Notes: generated by a model not told the origin, from the letters alone. Shown: positions 1 through 11,183, counted from the stretch's first letter. The stretch: 64,000 bases of DNA from Petaurus breviceps papuanus (GCA_028583685.1 JAMXIF010001178.1:1281697-1345696), one strand, 5' to 3'. Program-made: numbers and translations.

Positions 1-97
1 AATTTTTTTGTGGCATTTTTAATTCTCAGTACTTAGCATGGTGTTTGGCACACAGTAAATGCTTAACAAATGTTTATTGATTTGACTTGACTTGATT
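1..97 (+). repeat. L2 LINE 3' end fragment
   Basis: The block TTAGCATGGTGTTTGGCACACAGTAAATGCTTAACAAATG is the familiar tail of mammalian L2 LINEs (TGGCACATAGTAGGCGCTTAATAAATG). It is old, diverged and non-coding. It runs off the left edge of the window, so its start is not seen. Confidence 0.7.
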
Positions 98-194
98 CAC
101 CCATAGTGAGTACCATAAAGGGGGAAAAATAACTGCTGATACACACAAATTCATAAAAGAAAAAAATCCAAGAAAAGAGGCAGTAGTAATAATA

Positions 195-372
195 ATAGGT
201 AAGGTTTACAAGGTACTTTAAGATTTACAAAGCACTGTGATGTATTATATTATTTTATCTTTATGACAACTCTGGGAGGTAGGAGCTATTGTTATCTCCT
301 TTTTGTACATGAGGAAACTGAGGCAGATAGAGGTCATGTGATTTGCCCAGGGTCACACAGGCAGTCCAATAT
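195..372 (-). repeat. CORE-SINE (MIR/THER1-like), antisense
   Basis: The stretch runs from TTTACAAAGCACTGTGATG through CTCTGGGAGGTAGGAGCTATT and GAGGAAACTGAGGCAGA to TTTGCCCAGGGTCACACAG. That is the reverse of the CORE-SINE body (GTGACCYTGGGCAA... CCTCAGTTTCCTC). It is an ancient copy without clear target duplications. Confidence 0.8.
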
Positions 373-399
373 ATTATCTACCACACCACTCTACCCACT

Positions 400-950
400 T
401 TTAAAATCCATGGCCTCAAATGTCTATATACAAATTCCTCACTTCTGTGACAATTTCTGGGATTAAAACTATGATTGGACTAGTTCTGGTAGGGAATACC
501 TTATTGAAAACAAACTGGGGAGGTAAAAGGGAGGTGGGGGAGTAATGTGTGTCCACAGGTGATTGTAGATTCCACCATAGATAAGATGTATACCAACAAA
601 GTCTTTCTATGCGTACATTGTCCAAATAGGAAGTCATTTTAAAAAATAAATCCATAAAAGTAATAGTCTCAGGCCTTGGTTCTTTGATGGTATTACATAT
701 AGGTTTACCGCCTTAATATGGATTCTGTTTAATGTTTAAAAAGTGGTCTCATTGTTAAAAAGGACATGTATGTGATACGGGTTGTCTTTCTGTCATTGAA
801 TATTCAAATCATTGATGCCCAAACTCAAGTTTTCTCTTCAGTATGACCATCCATCCTTGAATAACACAAATATAGATTTTGCTTCTAGAAATCCTCTAGA
901 AGGTATACTTGTATGACGAAATCCAGGAACTAGAGGAGGTAAACGTGATA
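400..950. other. Unassigned stretch
   Basis: No gene, RNA or repeat could be named here. Short open frames are chance-sized and show no domain. The sequence is AT-rich and unique-looking, with no simple repeat. Confidence 0.5.
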
Positions 951-2075
951 GAGAGTATTTGGATGAATGTTAAAAGAGGAAGAAACAATGATTTTTGCCT
1001 TGGGAGAATACTACAGATAACATGGCCAGAAGTAAATAGATGAGGTATTAGGGAAACAGATCACAGCCTGGAACACAGAAGCACGAGAGTCTAATAATGG
1101 GAGACTTCTATTATCCAGACATCTGCTGGAGCTCTCTATCTGCCAAAAACATAGCAGCTTTATGATTTGCCTTTGTGAAAAATTCTATTTGGGACCTGGT
1201 TCTCACTAATAGGGAGGAACTGGTTTCTGGGGTGCAAATGATGGGAACTCTAGGGGATGGGGGTAGGTGGGAGGTGATCAATACATTGTAGAGTCTGTGA
1301 GAGAGGAGAGAAAATGTATAGTCTTACATGCATCCTTAGATTTTGGGAAATGACATTTCCACAATTTCAGAGCAAAGATAAGTAGGATCCCATGAAATAA
1401 AATGTTTCAGGGAAAGTCAGATCAGGAGGGATGCTTATGAGTGAAATTCTGAAGACACAAAGGGAAACAATTCCAACGAGGAGAAAAAATGGAATTTGTC
1501 TGAAGGGATGGATCTCTCTTCACACACACAATGAATTCATTAACCAACTTAAATTTAAAAAGAAATATAAAGAAAATGGAAGCAAGGTCAAGTAATAGAA
1601 CACAAATATAAGACCATGGAGCAGACTCAAAAAATAGTATCAGGAAGGCTAAGGCTCAGAATGAACTGAGGCTTGAGAGAGAAGCTAAGGACAATAACAA
1701 AAAATAAAAAAAAAACTATTTTGAGATAAAAATATCAAAGAAGGAAAAAAGTCTTTGCTGGGAGGGGGGGTGGGTGAAATGATAATAACTGACACAAGAG
1801 AAAAAGCAAAATTGATAAACATTTATTTTGCTTCTTTTGTTCCCTATAAAATAGAACAATATTTACATTGAGAATGTCAGAAAAAAAAAAGACTAACGGA
1901 GTTGATGCCCCTGATTAAGAAGATGATGAGGGGATACCTAGTAACCCTTGATAAATTCATGTCACCTAGGCCACAGAAACTGCAACCTTGGGTCTGGAAA
2001 GAACTGGTGGAATAGCTGGACTCAAAAAGTTGTTGTTAATGGTTCCATGTCAATATAAGTCTGGCAGAAGTTGGG
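951..2075 (+). repeat. L3/CR1-type LINE, upstream piece (endonuclease to start of RT)
   Basis: Read in frame from 1091, the DNA gives IMGDFYYPDICW, then FVKNSIWDLVLTNREELVSG. This is the CR1/L3 endonuclease signature (GDFN-P-I-W ... LLLTNREELV). Positions 2040-2075 (GGTTCCATGTCAATATAAGTCTGGCAGAAG) match the L3 stretch that precedes the RT catalytic region. At least one in-frame stop is visible, so it is dead. The downstream piece resumes at about 3283, after an L1 insertion. Confidence 0.75.
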
Positions 2076-2644
2076 CCATTTACCAAGATAAGGCTAAAAT
2101 GGATACCTGACCTAGATATAAAGGGAGATATCATAAAAAATTAAAAGAACATGGAACATATTACCTACCAGACTTATGACTAAGAAAACAACTTATAAAT
2201 AATTAAGAGATAAGACAATAAAGTGGATAATTTTAATGACATCAAATTAAAAAAGTTTATGTACAGTTAAAACCAATGTAACCATGATTAGAAGGAAAAG
2301 AGAAAAATTTTATATACAGTTTCTCAGATAAAAGTCTTGTTTCTTAAATGTATAAAGAACTTCATCAAATTTATAAGAATATGAGTCATCCCCCAATTGG
2401 TAAATGGTCAAAGGAGATGAATAGGCAGTTTTTCAGTGAAGAAATCAAAACTATATATAGTGACATAAAAATGCTTTAAGTCGCTATTGATTAGAGAGAT
2501 GCAAATTAAAACAACTTTGAGATTTTGGCTTATATGTATCAAATTGATTAAAATGATAGAAGGGGAAAGCAACAAGTATTGAAGGGGATGTGGAAAAATT
2601 GGGACACAAATTCATTGTTGGTAGAACTGAACTGTGAACTGATC
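2076..2644 (+). repeat. L1 fragment (ORF2 C-terminal region), inserted in L3
   Basis: Sequence such as CATCCCCCAATTGGTAAATGGTCAAAGGAGATGAATAGGCAGTTTTTCAG, and GCAAATTAAAACAACTTTGAGATTTTGGCTTATATG, is the L1 ORF2 C-terminal region (human counterpart IREMQIKTTMRYH). It reads in the plus direction and is broken by stops. It sits inside the L3 copy and is interrupted after ...GAACTGATCCA, resuming at about 3100. Confidence 0.8.
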
Positions 2645-3099
2645 CAGTGACATAGTTTCTGGGTAATTTAATCATTTTTTACTTAAGACCAGCAGGTTAT
2701 TAATAAAAGGATAGTCATTTGGCTATCTCTCTTAGACCAAAGATCATCATGGCGGTGGGCTTACAGTTTATATATCCTTCCAACAGGGACTGATGACACC
2801 CTATCATCATGTCACCTCTGGGCAGAGAAAATTTCTCTATACCAGACCTCTCCCAATCTTGGACTATCTAGATGAAAGGATCTATTTTCACCTAAGCTTG
2901 AGTAGAACACAATGGGCTTCCCTACCCTAGATCACATTCCTTACAAGGTTGGGTGGGGTCTGACCAGAATGGAGGAGAGTGAATGCTATCTCATTATCAG
3001 TAATGTCCTTCAAGAAAAGGGAACTTCTTAAAATGAGGAATTTAGAAAAAGCCTCAGAATCTCCCCCAGATATTGGTTATTAATAATCATTTCTCACAA
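2645..3099. other. Unclassified ~450-bp insertion inside L1
   Basis: L1 sequence stops at ...GAACTGATCCA and resumes with GAGCAATCTGGAATTATGTCC, its normal continuation a few bases on. The intervening bases match nothing I recognise and have no long open frame. The two ends share a loosely similar TAATAATCATTT-like motif (2665-2680 and 3080-3095). Size and placement would fit a solo LTR or a DNA element, but no terminal signature or target duplication is clear. Confidence 0.4.
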
Positions 3100-3282
3100 G
3101 AGCAATCTGGAATTATGTCCAAAGAGTTATAAAACTATGTATACCCTTTGACCCAGAAATACTACTATTAGGTATATTTCCCAAGGTGACTGGGGAAAAA
3201 GGAGAACTTATATATGTTTTAAAATATTTATAGCAGCTCTCTTTGTGATAGCAAAGAACTGGAAATTGAGGCGATGCTTGGT
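3100..3282 (+). repeat. L1 fragment, continuation (ORF2 C-terminus)
   Basis: TATACCCTTTGACCCAGAAATACTACTATTAGG, then TTTATAGCAGCTCTCTTTGTGATAGCAAAGAACTGGAAATTGAGGCGATGC, is the L1 ORF2 C-terminal stretch (protein core KNWKLRGCPS). It continues the piece that ends at 2644 and gives way abruptly to L3 sequence. Confidence 0.85.
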
Positions 3283-4135
3283 CTCATGTTGTTTAACATT
3301 TAATAAAATGACTTGGACAGGGGTGCAGATGGTTTTCTCATAAAATTAGCAGATGACAACAAGCTGGGAGGGATAGCTAATATAGTAGATGACAGAGGAA
3401 AATCCAAAAGGATCTTGACAAGTGAGGACATTTGATCCAAATCTAATAGGATAAAATTCAATATGGAAAAATGTAAAGACTTTCTTTTGGGTTTAAAAAT
3501 AAATGTCACAAATGTAAGATGGGGGAGGCATGGCTAGATAGCAATAGTTAAAAATAAAACATCTGGGGCCTTTAGGAGACTGAAAATGTGTCAGCAGTGT
3601 GATGTGTCAGCCAAAAAACCCCCAAACAACTATGTGATGTTGACCTATATTAAGAGGGTAAAAAAGCTACCAGGAACAGGGAACAATGTCCCATCATACT
3701 CTATTGAAGAAGGACATTGATGTCTTAAGAGGGTCCATAAGAGGGCAACCAAGATTGAGTATGTATCATAAACAAGAATCTGGGGGTGGAAGGACATGAT
3801 AGCCACCTGCAAATATTTGAAGGATTTTCCTGTGGAAAAGGGGTTATATTTGTTCCATTAGACCCCAGAGGGCAGAACAATGGGTAGAAATGCAAAGAGG
3901 AAAATTTAGGATTGATAAGCAGGAAAAACTTCCTAATGGTCAATGCTAAGCAAAAGTAGAATATTCTTCCTCAAAGGGTGGTGGATTTCTCTTCCTTAGA
4001 GATTTTTAATTGGTGACTGGATGACCATCTGTCAGTTATGTTATAGTTGGGATTCCTTTTGTTTTGGGATGGACTAGATGGCTTCTGAGGTCTCTCCCAA
4101 CTCTTAAATTCTGTGATTCTGATACTGAGTTGTGG
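3283..4135 (+). repeat. L3/CR1-type LINE, downstream piece (RT to 3' end)
   Basis: The first part (GTTTAACATTTAATAAAATGACTTGGACAGGGGTGCAGATGG ... AAATTAGCAGATGACAACAAGCTGGGAGGGATAGC) corresponds to the CR1/L3 RT block LFNIFINDLD...FADDTKLGG. The last part (GACCCCAGAGGGCAGAACAATGGG ... ACTTCCTAATGGTCAATGC ... GGATGGACTAGATGGCTTCTGAGGTCTCTCCCAACTCT ... TTCTGTGATTCTG) is the classic L3/CR1 3' end. Many stops; an ancient relic. Confidence 0.85.
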
Positions 4136-4940
4136 TGACTGGAAAGCCTCTCTCAGGCTCACCTCTTTTAATCCAAAATGAAGCTATGAATTGCCGTAAC
4201 TAGCTGAGGGCAACCAGCCAGAGAGTCCCAAGGCTAAAATTAAGTCTATTTTCTTTACTGCCTGTAGCTGGTTCTAATTCAAAGTCCATTGTTCCAGACA
4301 ATTATCTTAGAAAATTGCTTGGACTCCTTTTTTAATTCTCAATGGGCATCCTGTACCTCCCAAAATCCATTTTTGGGACTATCCCAAAAAACTATAGCAT
4401 AAGCCATCAAATCCAACCCCTAACCCACCCCAGCCCCTTCCTTAGATCCTCTTGTATTAGAATGTAAACAAAGTTGAACCAGAACAAATGCCATCACTGA
4501 AAGCAAGGTCATTGACAGCCACTCTCCTGGCTCACATTTCTGTGTTTTATTATATATCTGTCAGCAAAAAACAATGCCTGGCTTTTGTGTTGTGTTTTAC
4601 CAGTGCAAATATTCATTGTCTTCCTTTCTTGACAGAGATCTTGTCCAACTGGAGGGAGCAATAGGCTGGTAGATATAACTTCTGATAGAAACAAAAGTAG
4701 TTTCCTCTTCCACCCATGCCTTTGGGGTTCAATAACCTTGAATTAGTAGGAATAACTATGTCCTGTTCTTGAGGGCTTCTCTCTGATTAGAATGTCACTG
4801 AGTAGGCTTCTCCATGCTCTTCTCCATAATTAGATCAGGGCTGCAGCAGGCATGGGAATTTTCCTCCCTAGTCTTAGAAATGTAGCCATTATCTGAATTT
4901 CACTGACTCAAAGCAGAACAAAAAAAAGAGGCTTGTCTGT
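4136..4940. other. Unassigned stretch
   Basis: I see no gene and no named repeat. All open frames are under 65 codons and look random. Composition is unremarkable. Confidence 0.45.
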
Positions 4941-5150
4941 TAATACCCCCTTTGCCATTAAGGCTGATTACAGCAATTACCACAGTACTGAATTGTACAT
5001 ATTGTGAGATAAAACAATTACACGCAAATAATAGACTCTACGCATCCATGAAAACGAGGATTTTAAGCCATAGTGATTTAACAGACTGCGTATTGATGTC
5101 AGTCTTTTCTCTTGGCTCAGTATCAATGTCAGTTTTCATACTTCATGCTG
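4941..5150. promoter_or_regulatory. Candidate conserved noncoding block
   Basis: This unique AT-rich stretch has several homeodomain-type ATTA/TAAT cores (GCCATTAAGGCTGATTACAGCAATTACC; AACAATTACACGC) and resembles no repeat I know. A regulatory role is inferred only from texture and uniqueness. Confidence 0.25.
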
Positions 5151-5994
5151 GTAGCCTCTTAGCATATGACCAGTCATCAAGCCCTGGTTCATCATTGGCA
5201 GAACCTGTGGGCTATCTTTGATATTGAATTCTTTTGTGTGAATCTGATTCTAAGCTTAAGCTTCAGGGACCTTCCACATTTAAAATTTGTGACTAAGGTC
5301 TCTCTTCATCTTCATCTGAACCTGAGTATGATCATGTTGAAGATTAACTCAACCTCCTTGGTTGTATGTTTGATTGACCCTGACTGCCCCTGCTTCTACT
5401 CTTGGAAGTCTCATGTTAGAATTTGGACCTCCCCTTCTGAAAGTTAAAGTATGCTGTAATAATGTTTTACATGGGACTAGCCTCTTTGGTTCTACAAAAT
5501 CTACAAAATTTTGTTCTACAAAAAAAGAACAGGACAACAAGGTACCAGTAGACGGAGGGATTTCCTATATATGGTGAGGTCCTTGAGATATTCCTGTTTG
5601 CAGAGGATATTGTACCAATTAAATCAATGTGCCTCCTCAGAGGAATGCTGAACCATGTTAAAGGAAGTTACTTAACCAAGTTGGCTGAGCCCACTGTAAA
5701 TTTATGTCCCCAACCTAGCTGGGGCTTCCTTTCAGAAAGGCAATCTTTTTATTCCTCCCTAATTATTTTTTACATTCTCTATGGAATTATTGGTTGCTAC
5801 AAGTTTTCTTTTCTCTCCTCAAGCCTCTTATACTACTCCTTGCTCCATTCTCCCAGCGGAGGACCTCACCTCATTCTTTATTAAGAAAGCTATGAGCTCC
5901 CAGGTCTATATATCTAGTCCTAGGTTCTTAACTGAGCTCCAGTTCCACATTACTAACTACCTATGGGAAATTTTAAGCAAGATAATCTAGAATC
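5151..5994. other. Unassigned stretch
   Basis: No domain is visible in the overlapping 60-93-codon open frames here, which look like chance. Positions 5495-5525 contain a small imperfect duplication of CTACAAAA. No named repeat was recognised. Confidence 0.4.
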
Positions 5995-6225
5995 AGTTAG
6001 GTGGTGGAGTGGATAGAGCTTTGAATCTAGAGTCAGGAAGATCTGAATTCAAATCTAGCTTCAGACATTTATCTTCTGTCTGACTCTGGGCAAATCATTT
6101 AACTTCTGTCTGCCTCATGCTAAAAATGGGGATGTTAGTAGCACTTGCCTTGCACAGGATTGTTGTGAGGATAAAATTAGACAATATTTTTAAAGTGCTT
6201 AGTACAGTGTTTGGAAGGCTTAATG
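5995..6225 (+). repeat. CORE-SINE (MIR/THER1-like), sense
   Basis: The order is a tRNA-like head (GGTGGTGGAGTGGATAGAGC ... GAATTCAAATCTAG, B-box-like), then TGACTCTGGGCAAATCATTTAACTTCTGTCTGCCTCA, then TTGTTGTGAGGATAAAATTAGACAATATTTTTAAAGTGCTTAGTACAGTG. This is an almost complete sense copy. Confidence 0.85.
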
Positions 6226-6300
6226 CATGCTTGCTTCCTTCTCTCCCTCCCTCTTTCTTTCTTCCCTCCCTCCCTCCCTTCCTCCCTTCTTTATCTCTTA
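6226..6300. repeat. Polypyrimidine (CTTT/CCCT) tract
   Basis: About 75 bases are almost entirely C and T (CTTCCTTCTCTCCCTCCCTC...). It begins where the upstream SINE ends and probably grew from its tail. Open frames across it are low-complexity artefacts. Confidence 0.9.
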
Positions 6301-6329
6301 TCCAAACTATTTAAGAAAAAAATTATTAA

Positions 6330-6485
6330 ATCCCCCCCCCGACCCCCAACCTACTCCTTTTCTGACTTTCCCTATTCCTTTCAAGGGCATCACCGCCCTT
6401 CCAATTACCAAGGTTCACAACCTTGGAGTCATCTTTGATCTTTCACTCTCTCTCACTCCACACATCCCATAAGTTGCCAAGTCTT
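6330..6485 (+). repeat. L2 LINE ORF2 fragment
   Basis: In the plus frame the DNA reads FKGITALPITKVHNLGVIFDLSLSLTPHIP. The NLGVIFD-S-LS motif is characteristic of the L2 RT C-terminal region. It is short and isolated, and abuts an antisense L1 tail. Confidence 0.7.
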
Positions 6486-7115
6486 GTTCATTATTTTTAA
6501 AAATTTATATTTATTTCCCCCTAATTACATGTAAAAACAATTTTCAACATTAATTTTGAAAATTTGTTCTCTCCCTTCCCACCCCCCTTATTGAGAAGAT
6601 AAACAATCTGATATAGGTTATACATGTGTAATCATGAAAATATATTTCCATATTAGTTATGTTGTAAAAGAAAACATAGACCAAAATAAAAATCCAAGAA
6701 AAATAATGTAAAAAAGTATGATTCAATCTGTATTCAAATTCCATCAGTTCCTTCTCTGGGGATAGGTAGCATTTTTCCCCATAAGTCCTTCAGAGTTGTC
6801 TTGGATCCTTGTATTGCTTAGAACAGCTAAGTCATTCACAGTTGATCATCTTACAATATTACTGTTACTGTGTATAATGTTCTTCTGCTTCTACTCATTT
6901 CACTTTGCATCAATTCATGTAAGTCTCTCCAGGTTTTTCTGAGAGAATCTAGCTCATCATTTCTTATATCACAATAGTATTCCATCACCATCGTATACCA
7001 CAAATTGTTCAGACATCCCCCAAATGATGGGCATCCCCTCAATTTCCAATTCTTTGCCACCAGAAAAGAGCTGCTATAAATATTTGAACATAGTTACAAA
7101 TTGTTCTACATGGTC
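6486..7115 (-). repeat. L1 3' end, antisense (ORF2 C-terminus plus 3'UTR)
   Basis: The left part (CCCCCTAATTACATGTAAAAACAATTTT) is the reverse of the marsupial L1 3'UTR tail, also present in sense form at 61660-61700. At 6851-7060 the minus strand reads KNWKLRGCPSFGGCLNNLWYTMVMEYYCDIRNDEL, equivalent to the human L1 ORF2 C-terminus (YTMEYYAAIKNDE). It is a 5'-truncated insertion with a decayed frame. Confidence 0.9.
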
Positions 7116-7194
7116 AAGAATTGAGTAGGAGGAAAATAGTAGGTAGGTTTGTGTTTGGGAAATTGCAGTGTTTTCAGTGCCAACCTATTCCTTA

Positions 7195-7690
7195 GCATGA
7201 AAACCCATTTTGTCATCTGGCAATACTGTCATCTTGAAAGAATCAAAATTGCAGGTGGTCCAAAGGACAATGGAGAAATCTCTTATGGGTATAAGGAGAT
7301 TACTGCTCATTTCCAGTAATGGTCTTGTAAGATGTGGCATGAGGGATGTCATTGAGGAACTGTGTGGTTGGAAAAGGAGGTGGGATGATCAGATAGTGAG
7401 ATTGAGGTTTAATAGATAGGCACCCTGAGTGATACATTGGTACCCAAGAAATACCCATACCTGCAAACATATATGCATATGTATATTTTTACTTATATAC
7501 ACATAAAACTAGAGGAATGGCTAGCATAAGAGCTAGATCTTCTGAGGAAGATATATGGGAGGCCATGGACAAGAACAGCACAGAATGAGAAAGGTATAGA
7601 TGTGATGTGATGCGTCCTATTTGAGGAGAGGGGGAATAACCACTCATGTCAATGATATTATAAATACATTGAAGTAAATGCCAAAAATCT
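7195..7690 (+). repeat. RTE (BovB-like) LINE relic, ORF2 C-terminus
   Basis: The open stretch at 7210-7419 includes QVVQRTMEKSLMGI and, later, KRRWDDQIVRLRFNRWAP after a stop. This is the RTE/BovB C-terminal pattern (TQRAMERRMLGV ... KWRWAGHVARMRDNRW). It is a broken copy. RTE supplies the machinery for the SINEs with BovB-like tails at 12541, 39703 and 62650. Confidence 0.7.
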
Positions 7691-7789
7691 CAATAGCCCT
7701 GAGTGGTGCATAGTGGAATAAAGTTGTTCCCATTTTATTGATGAAGAAACCAGTTCAGAATGTAAGATAACTTTCTTTAATAAATACTA

Positions 7790-7925
7790 AAATAGTCTCT
7801 TCCCATTACTCCCTTATATGTATTCTCTCCCTCTAGAATATAAACCCCATGAGGGCAGGTGCTGTCTTTGTATTTGTATTTTTAGTGTTTGGTTCAATGC
7901 TTGGCATGGTGTTTGGTTTGGTGCT
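7790..7925 (+). repeat. L2 LINE 3' end fragment
   Basis: CTAGAATATAAACCCCATGAGGGCAGGTGCTGTCTTTG, then TTCAATGCTTGGCATGGTG, is the L2 3' terminal region. It is old and lacks the AATAAATG end. Confidence 0.75.
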
Positions 7926-8269
7926 TTTTAATATATTTTTTTATTTTATTTCTCTAAGGAGCTAATTTTCTAGGAAAAAGATGCAACATGCAAAAAGGAA
8001 AGTATACAAAATAATTCAGAGAGGGAGAAAACTTTAACAACTAACCCTGTTTATTGAAGAAAGTGCTAACTGTAGTTTCTTGAAAGAAGGAAAACGAAGG
8101 ATTCTTTGGGACTGAAAACCTTCTGGGAATGGGTTATAGCTTGGTTAAGTGTATGCAGGAAATGGAAGGATGAGTTCTAGGAAAAATTAGTAGACTAGTT
8201 TGGTTAAAACATGAGTACATGGAAGGGGAGTATTTGAAATAAGACTAGAAATGATGGTTGGAGCCTTCA

Positions 8270-8508
8270 TAATAATAACTAATATTTATATAGTATTTTC
8301 AGGTTTGCTAAACATTTTACAAATGTCTCATTTTATCTTCACAATAACCCTAGGAGGTAAGTGCTATCATGCCCATTTTACAGATGAGAAAACTGATGCA
8401 CAGAGAGGTTAAGGACTTACACCACACAGCTATTAAGTGTCTGGTACTGGATTTAAACTCAGACCTTCTTGACTCTGGGTCCGGTGCTCTGTCCATTACC
8501 CCACCTTA
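8270..8508 (-). repeat. CORE-SINE (MIR/THER1-like), antisense
   Basis: It runs from AATATTTATATAGTATTTTCAGG through ACAATAACCCTAGGAGGTAAGTGCTATC, TTTTACAGATGAGAAAACTGATGC, TTTAAACTCAGACCTTCTTGACTC and GGTGCTCTGTCCATTACCCCACCT. This is almost the whole element in reverse, including the tRNA-like head at the right end. Confidence 0.85.
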
Positions 8509-9480
8509 AATGCCAGGCTGAACAGTTTTTATTTTACACTGGAGGCAATTGGGAACCACTGATGGTTTTTTGGGAAGAAGAATGACATAGTTAGAAATAT
8601 TTTTTGGAATACTATTTGGGTTACTGTGTAGAAAATGGATTGTTGATGCTGTTGTTTGTCCTTTGCTCTTGAACAGGCAATAACAACAGGAGGGTGATGT
8701 CTTGACTTTCAAGTAAATTGTATGTCAGTGAGGCAGAACTATGCAAAATCATCAGTCTCACTCTCTCCTCCAGAGTCATCCAAGTCCAAAGAGAAGAAAT
8801 AAAGGGGGAGAACAAGTCAGGTGACTAGTATAACAATCTATGTAAAAAGTGATGGGTCTCAACTAAGGTGTGGTGGTTATGAGCAGAGAGAAGGGATGGA
8901 AGGGAAAGAGGGTGTGGAGGTAGAATCAACAGAACATGGCATTATATTGGATATGTGGGTAGATAAGGGCATGAATTATCCTGAGCTTATGAGCCTGGAT
9001 GCCTGGGAGATGGTGGAACCTTCAACAGAGATAGGGAAATTTGGAGGAGGGTTGTATTTGGCAGGAAGGAGTGAACGAGTTCTATTTTGGAAGGGTTAAA
9101 CTTGATATACAGATAAAATGCTCAGGTCGAAAGTCCAGAAGCCATTTGACAATGAGAGGCTTGAATTCTGCAGAGAGATCAGGGTTGCATATATAGATAT
9201 GAGAGTTATCTGTGTAGAGATTATGATTTAGATAATTGGAATAGATGAGATTACAAGGAAGAGGATATAGCCGAAAAAGAAGGGACCTAGAGCAGAACAT
9301 TGAGGACACCCATGCTTGTGAATGGCAGATGGATGATGAGCCAATGAAGGAGACTGAGATGGAGTGGTTAGAGAGACAGGAAAAGAACCAAAAGGGACTA
9401 GCATAGAAGTCAAGGGAGGGGAGAATATTCAGAAGGAAGGGGTAGTCAACTCACTTAAGGTCATACACCTAGTGAGAGAG
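8509..9480 (+). repeat. Long old interspersed repeat, family not named
   Basis: The stretch reads like TTTATTTTACACTGGAGGCAATTGGGAACCACTGATGG ... GAGCCTGGATGCCTGGGAGATGG ... AGAGATCAGGGTTGCATATATAGATATGAGAGTTATCTGTG ... ACATTGAGGACACCCATGC. I know this pattern from mammalian genomes as one long non-coding repeat. Pieces of the same family recur at 28330, 33250, 33850, 34755 and 36380. The 92-codon open frame at 8821 is not credible as a gene. Confidence 0.6.
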
Positions 9481-9814
9481 TTATGGTTAGAACCCAGATC
9501 TTCTGACTCGATACCTGATACTCTTCCTATCATAATGAATTGTTCCATAACTTACTTACTTATTCCTCATCTTTATAGTTTCATGTATATTAGTTTTGTC
9601 CCCCAATTCAATTATATGATCCTTGAGGTTGGTGGTTGCACCATATACAGGACCACTAGAAATTCCACAGGAATTTGAATATTCTATTTCCTTGGGCTGG
9701 CTGCCTGAAAGAAACACACTAAAAATTGGCATTTGAAATAAAAATTATTCAAATTTTGCATAGCTTTGTTGTATAACTCTATGCAACATTTCAGAATGAG
9801 TGACAGGAATCAAA
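9481..9814. other. Unassigned stretch
   Basis: Only short chance frames occur. Bases 9570-9650 (GTCCCCCAATTCAATTATATGATCCTTGAGG) loosely resemble an L2 tail, but too weakly to call. Confidence 0.4.
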
Positions 9815-9960
9815 GGACAAGGATTTAAATGTTGGCTCTGTTGGTTGCTGTGTACCCTTGAACAAGGAAAAAAAAAACCTCTCTGGGTCTGGGTTTCCCT
9901 ATCTATAAAATGAAGGGGATAGATTAGATTATCTTTGAAGCCTATATCTATGATTGACAT
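9815..9960 (+). repeat. MIR fragment, sense
   Basis: TGTTGGCTCTGTTGGTTGCTGTGTACCCTTGAACAAGG, then CCTCTCTGGGTCTGGGTTTCCCTATCTATAAAATGAAGGGGATAGATTAGATTATC, is the MIR middle and 3' part. An A-run sits where the core normally reads CAAATCACTTAA. Confidence 0.75.
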
Positions 9961-10169
9961 AGATGAATCAACATGCTGTGTGTGGCCCTAGAACTGAGAT
10001 CCATATCAGCTGCAAGAACATTTCAATTTGCCTTTAAATGCCATTTTAAAAGCTATTTCCTTTCTACTTGCAGGTGAAGGAATTAAAATTAAAAGTTCAA
10101 AAATTTAAAAAACAGAATGGGGACCTTGTACAAAGACAAGTCTCACCTTTGGTGAGACAATCAAGGAAG

Positions 10170-10392
10170 ACAGTAATAATAATTATAGATAGTATTTATA
10201 TAGTATTTTTTTCTCAAAGTGCCTTAAATGCTATCATAAGAACCCCTGGGAAGTAGGTGCTATTATCCTTATTTTACAGGTGAGGAAGCTGAGGAAGGCA
10301 GAGGTTATTGACTTACCCTGGGGTCACACATCTAGTAGGTATCTGAGGCAGGATTTGGACTTGTCTTCCTGACTTCAGTTAGCTGCCATCTT
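10170..10392 (-). repeat. CORE-SINE (MIR/THER1-like), antisense
   Basis: It contains AACCCCTGGGAAGTAGGTGCTATTATCC, TTTTACAGGTGAGGAAGCTGAGGAAGGCAGAGG, GGGTCACACATCTAGTAGG and TCTTCCTGACTTCAG in the reverse order of the element. Confidence 0.85.
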
Positions 10393-10754
10393 TCTAATAT
10401 GTTCTGTATTTATAATATGTTCTTCCAATTGGAAGAAGGATTCCCTATGGATAAAGAGGTTCTAGTGAGAGTAGAGATGGCTGAAAAGTGGATGACCTAA
10501 GTGTCACCCTGGCATCTCTGAAATATAAAAAGAAACACAGGAAAGCTTTCAACGTATTGGTCAGTCCTCTACTGAAGATTTACAGAAGTATACAAATAAG
10601 AATTACACAGGATGGGAAGGTGTTGGGTTGTGATTTGCATTGGTGGAGAATGTCTGCACCAAAGAGCGAGCATGTACCTATGGAAATATTGACATAAGTA
10701 GGAGCATTTTAAGACCACGTTGTGGTACAACGTAGACTATAAGCGAATAATGAC

Positions 10755-10862
10755 AGGATATAAGCTCCTTGTGGGCTGAGCTGTTTTTCATTCTGGCTTT
10801 GCTCTTGCCATTGCCTAACCCAGGGCTTTTTGTATAATGGATGTGTAATAAATTGTTGTTGA
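10755..10862 (+). repeat. L2 LINE 3' end fragment
   Basis: GGATATAAGCTCCTTGTGGGCTGAGCTG ... TAATGGATGTGTAATAAATTGTTGTTGAA is the L2 3' terminal region, diverged. Confidence 0.6.
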
Positions 10863-10944
10863 AACTGTAAAAAGATTTAGGAACTCTCATGAACATAATG
10901 AAACCAACCACAATTCCAGAGACCTCATGATGAAACATGCCACC

Positions 10945-11160
10945 CACCTCTGTTTGGCTCAGTTTCCTTAACTGTAAAATGATAATAATAACACCACTTA
11001 CCTCTTAGGGTTGTTGTGAAGATCAAATGAGACAGTATTTTTATAGCACCTGCTGTATAGTAGGTACTATATAAATGCTTATTATTTTCCCTTATCCCCT
11101 CAGTAGCAAAATCTGAACCCATGGCTTTTTGCCTTCAAATTTAGCACTCTATTCAGTATA
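10945..11160 (+). repeat. MIR fragment, sense
   Basis: GGCTCAGTTTCCTTAACTGTAAAATGATAATAATAACACCACTTACCTCTTAGGGTTGTTGTGAAGATCAAATGAGACAGT, then GTAGGTACTATATAAATGC, is the 3' half of MIR in sense orientation. Confidence 0.9.
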
Positions 11161-11183
11161 GCCATATTGCCTTTTTGGTCTTT

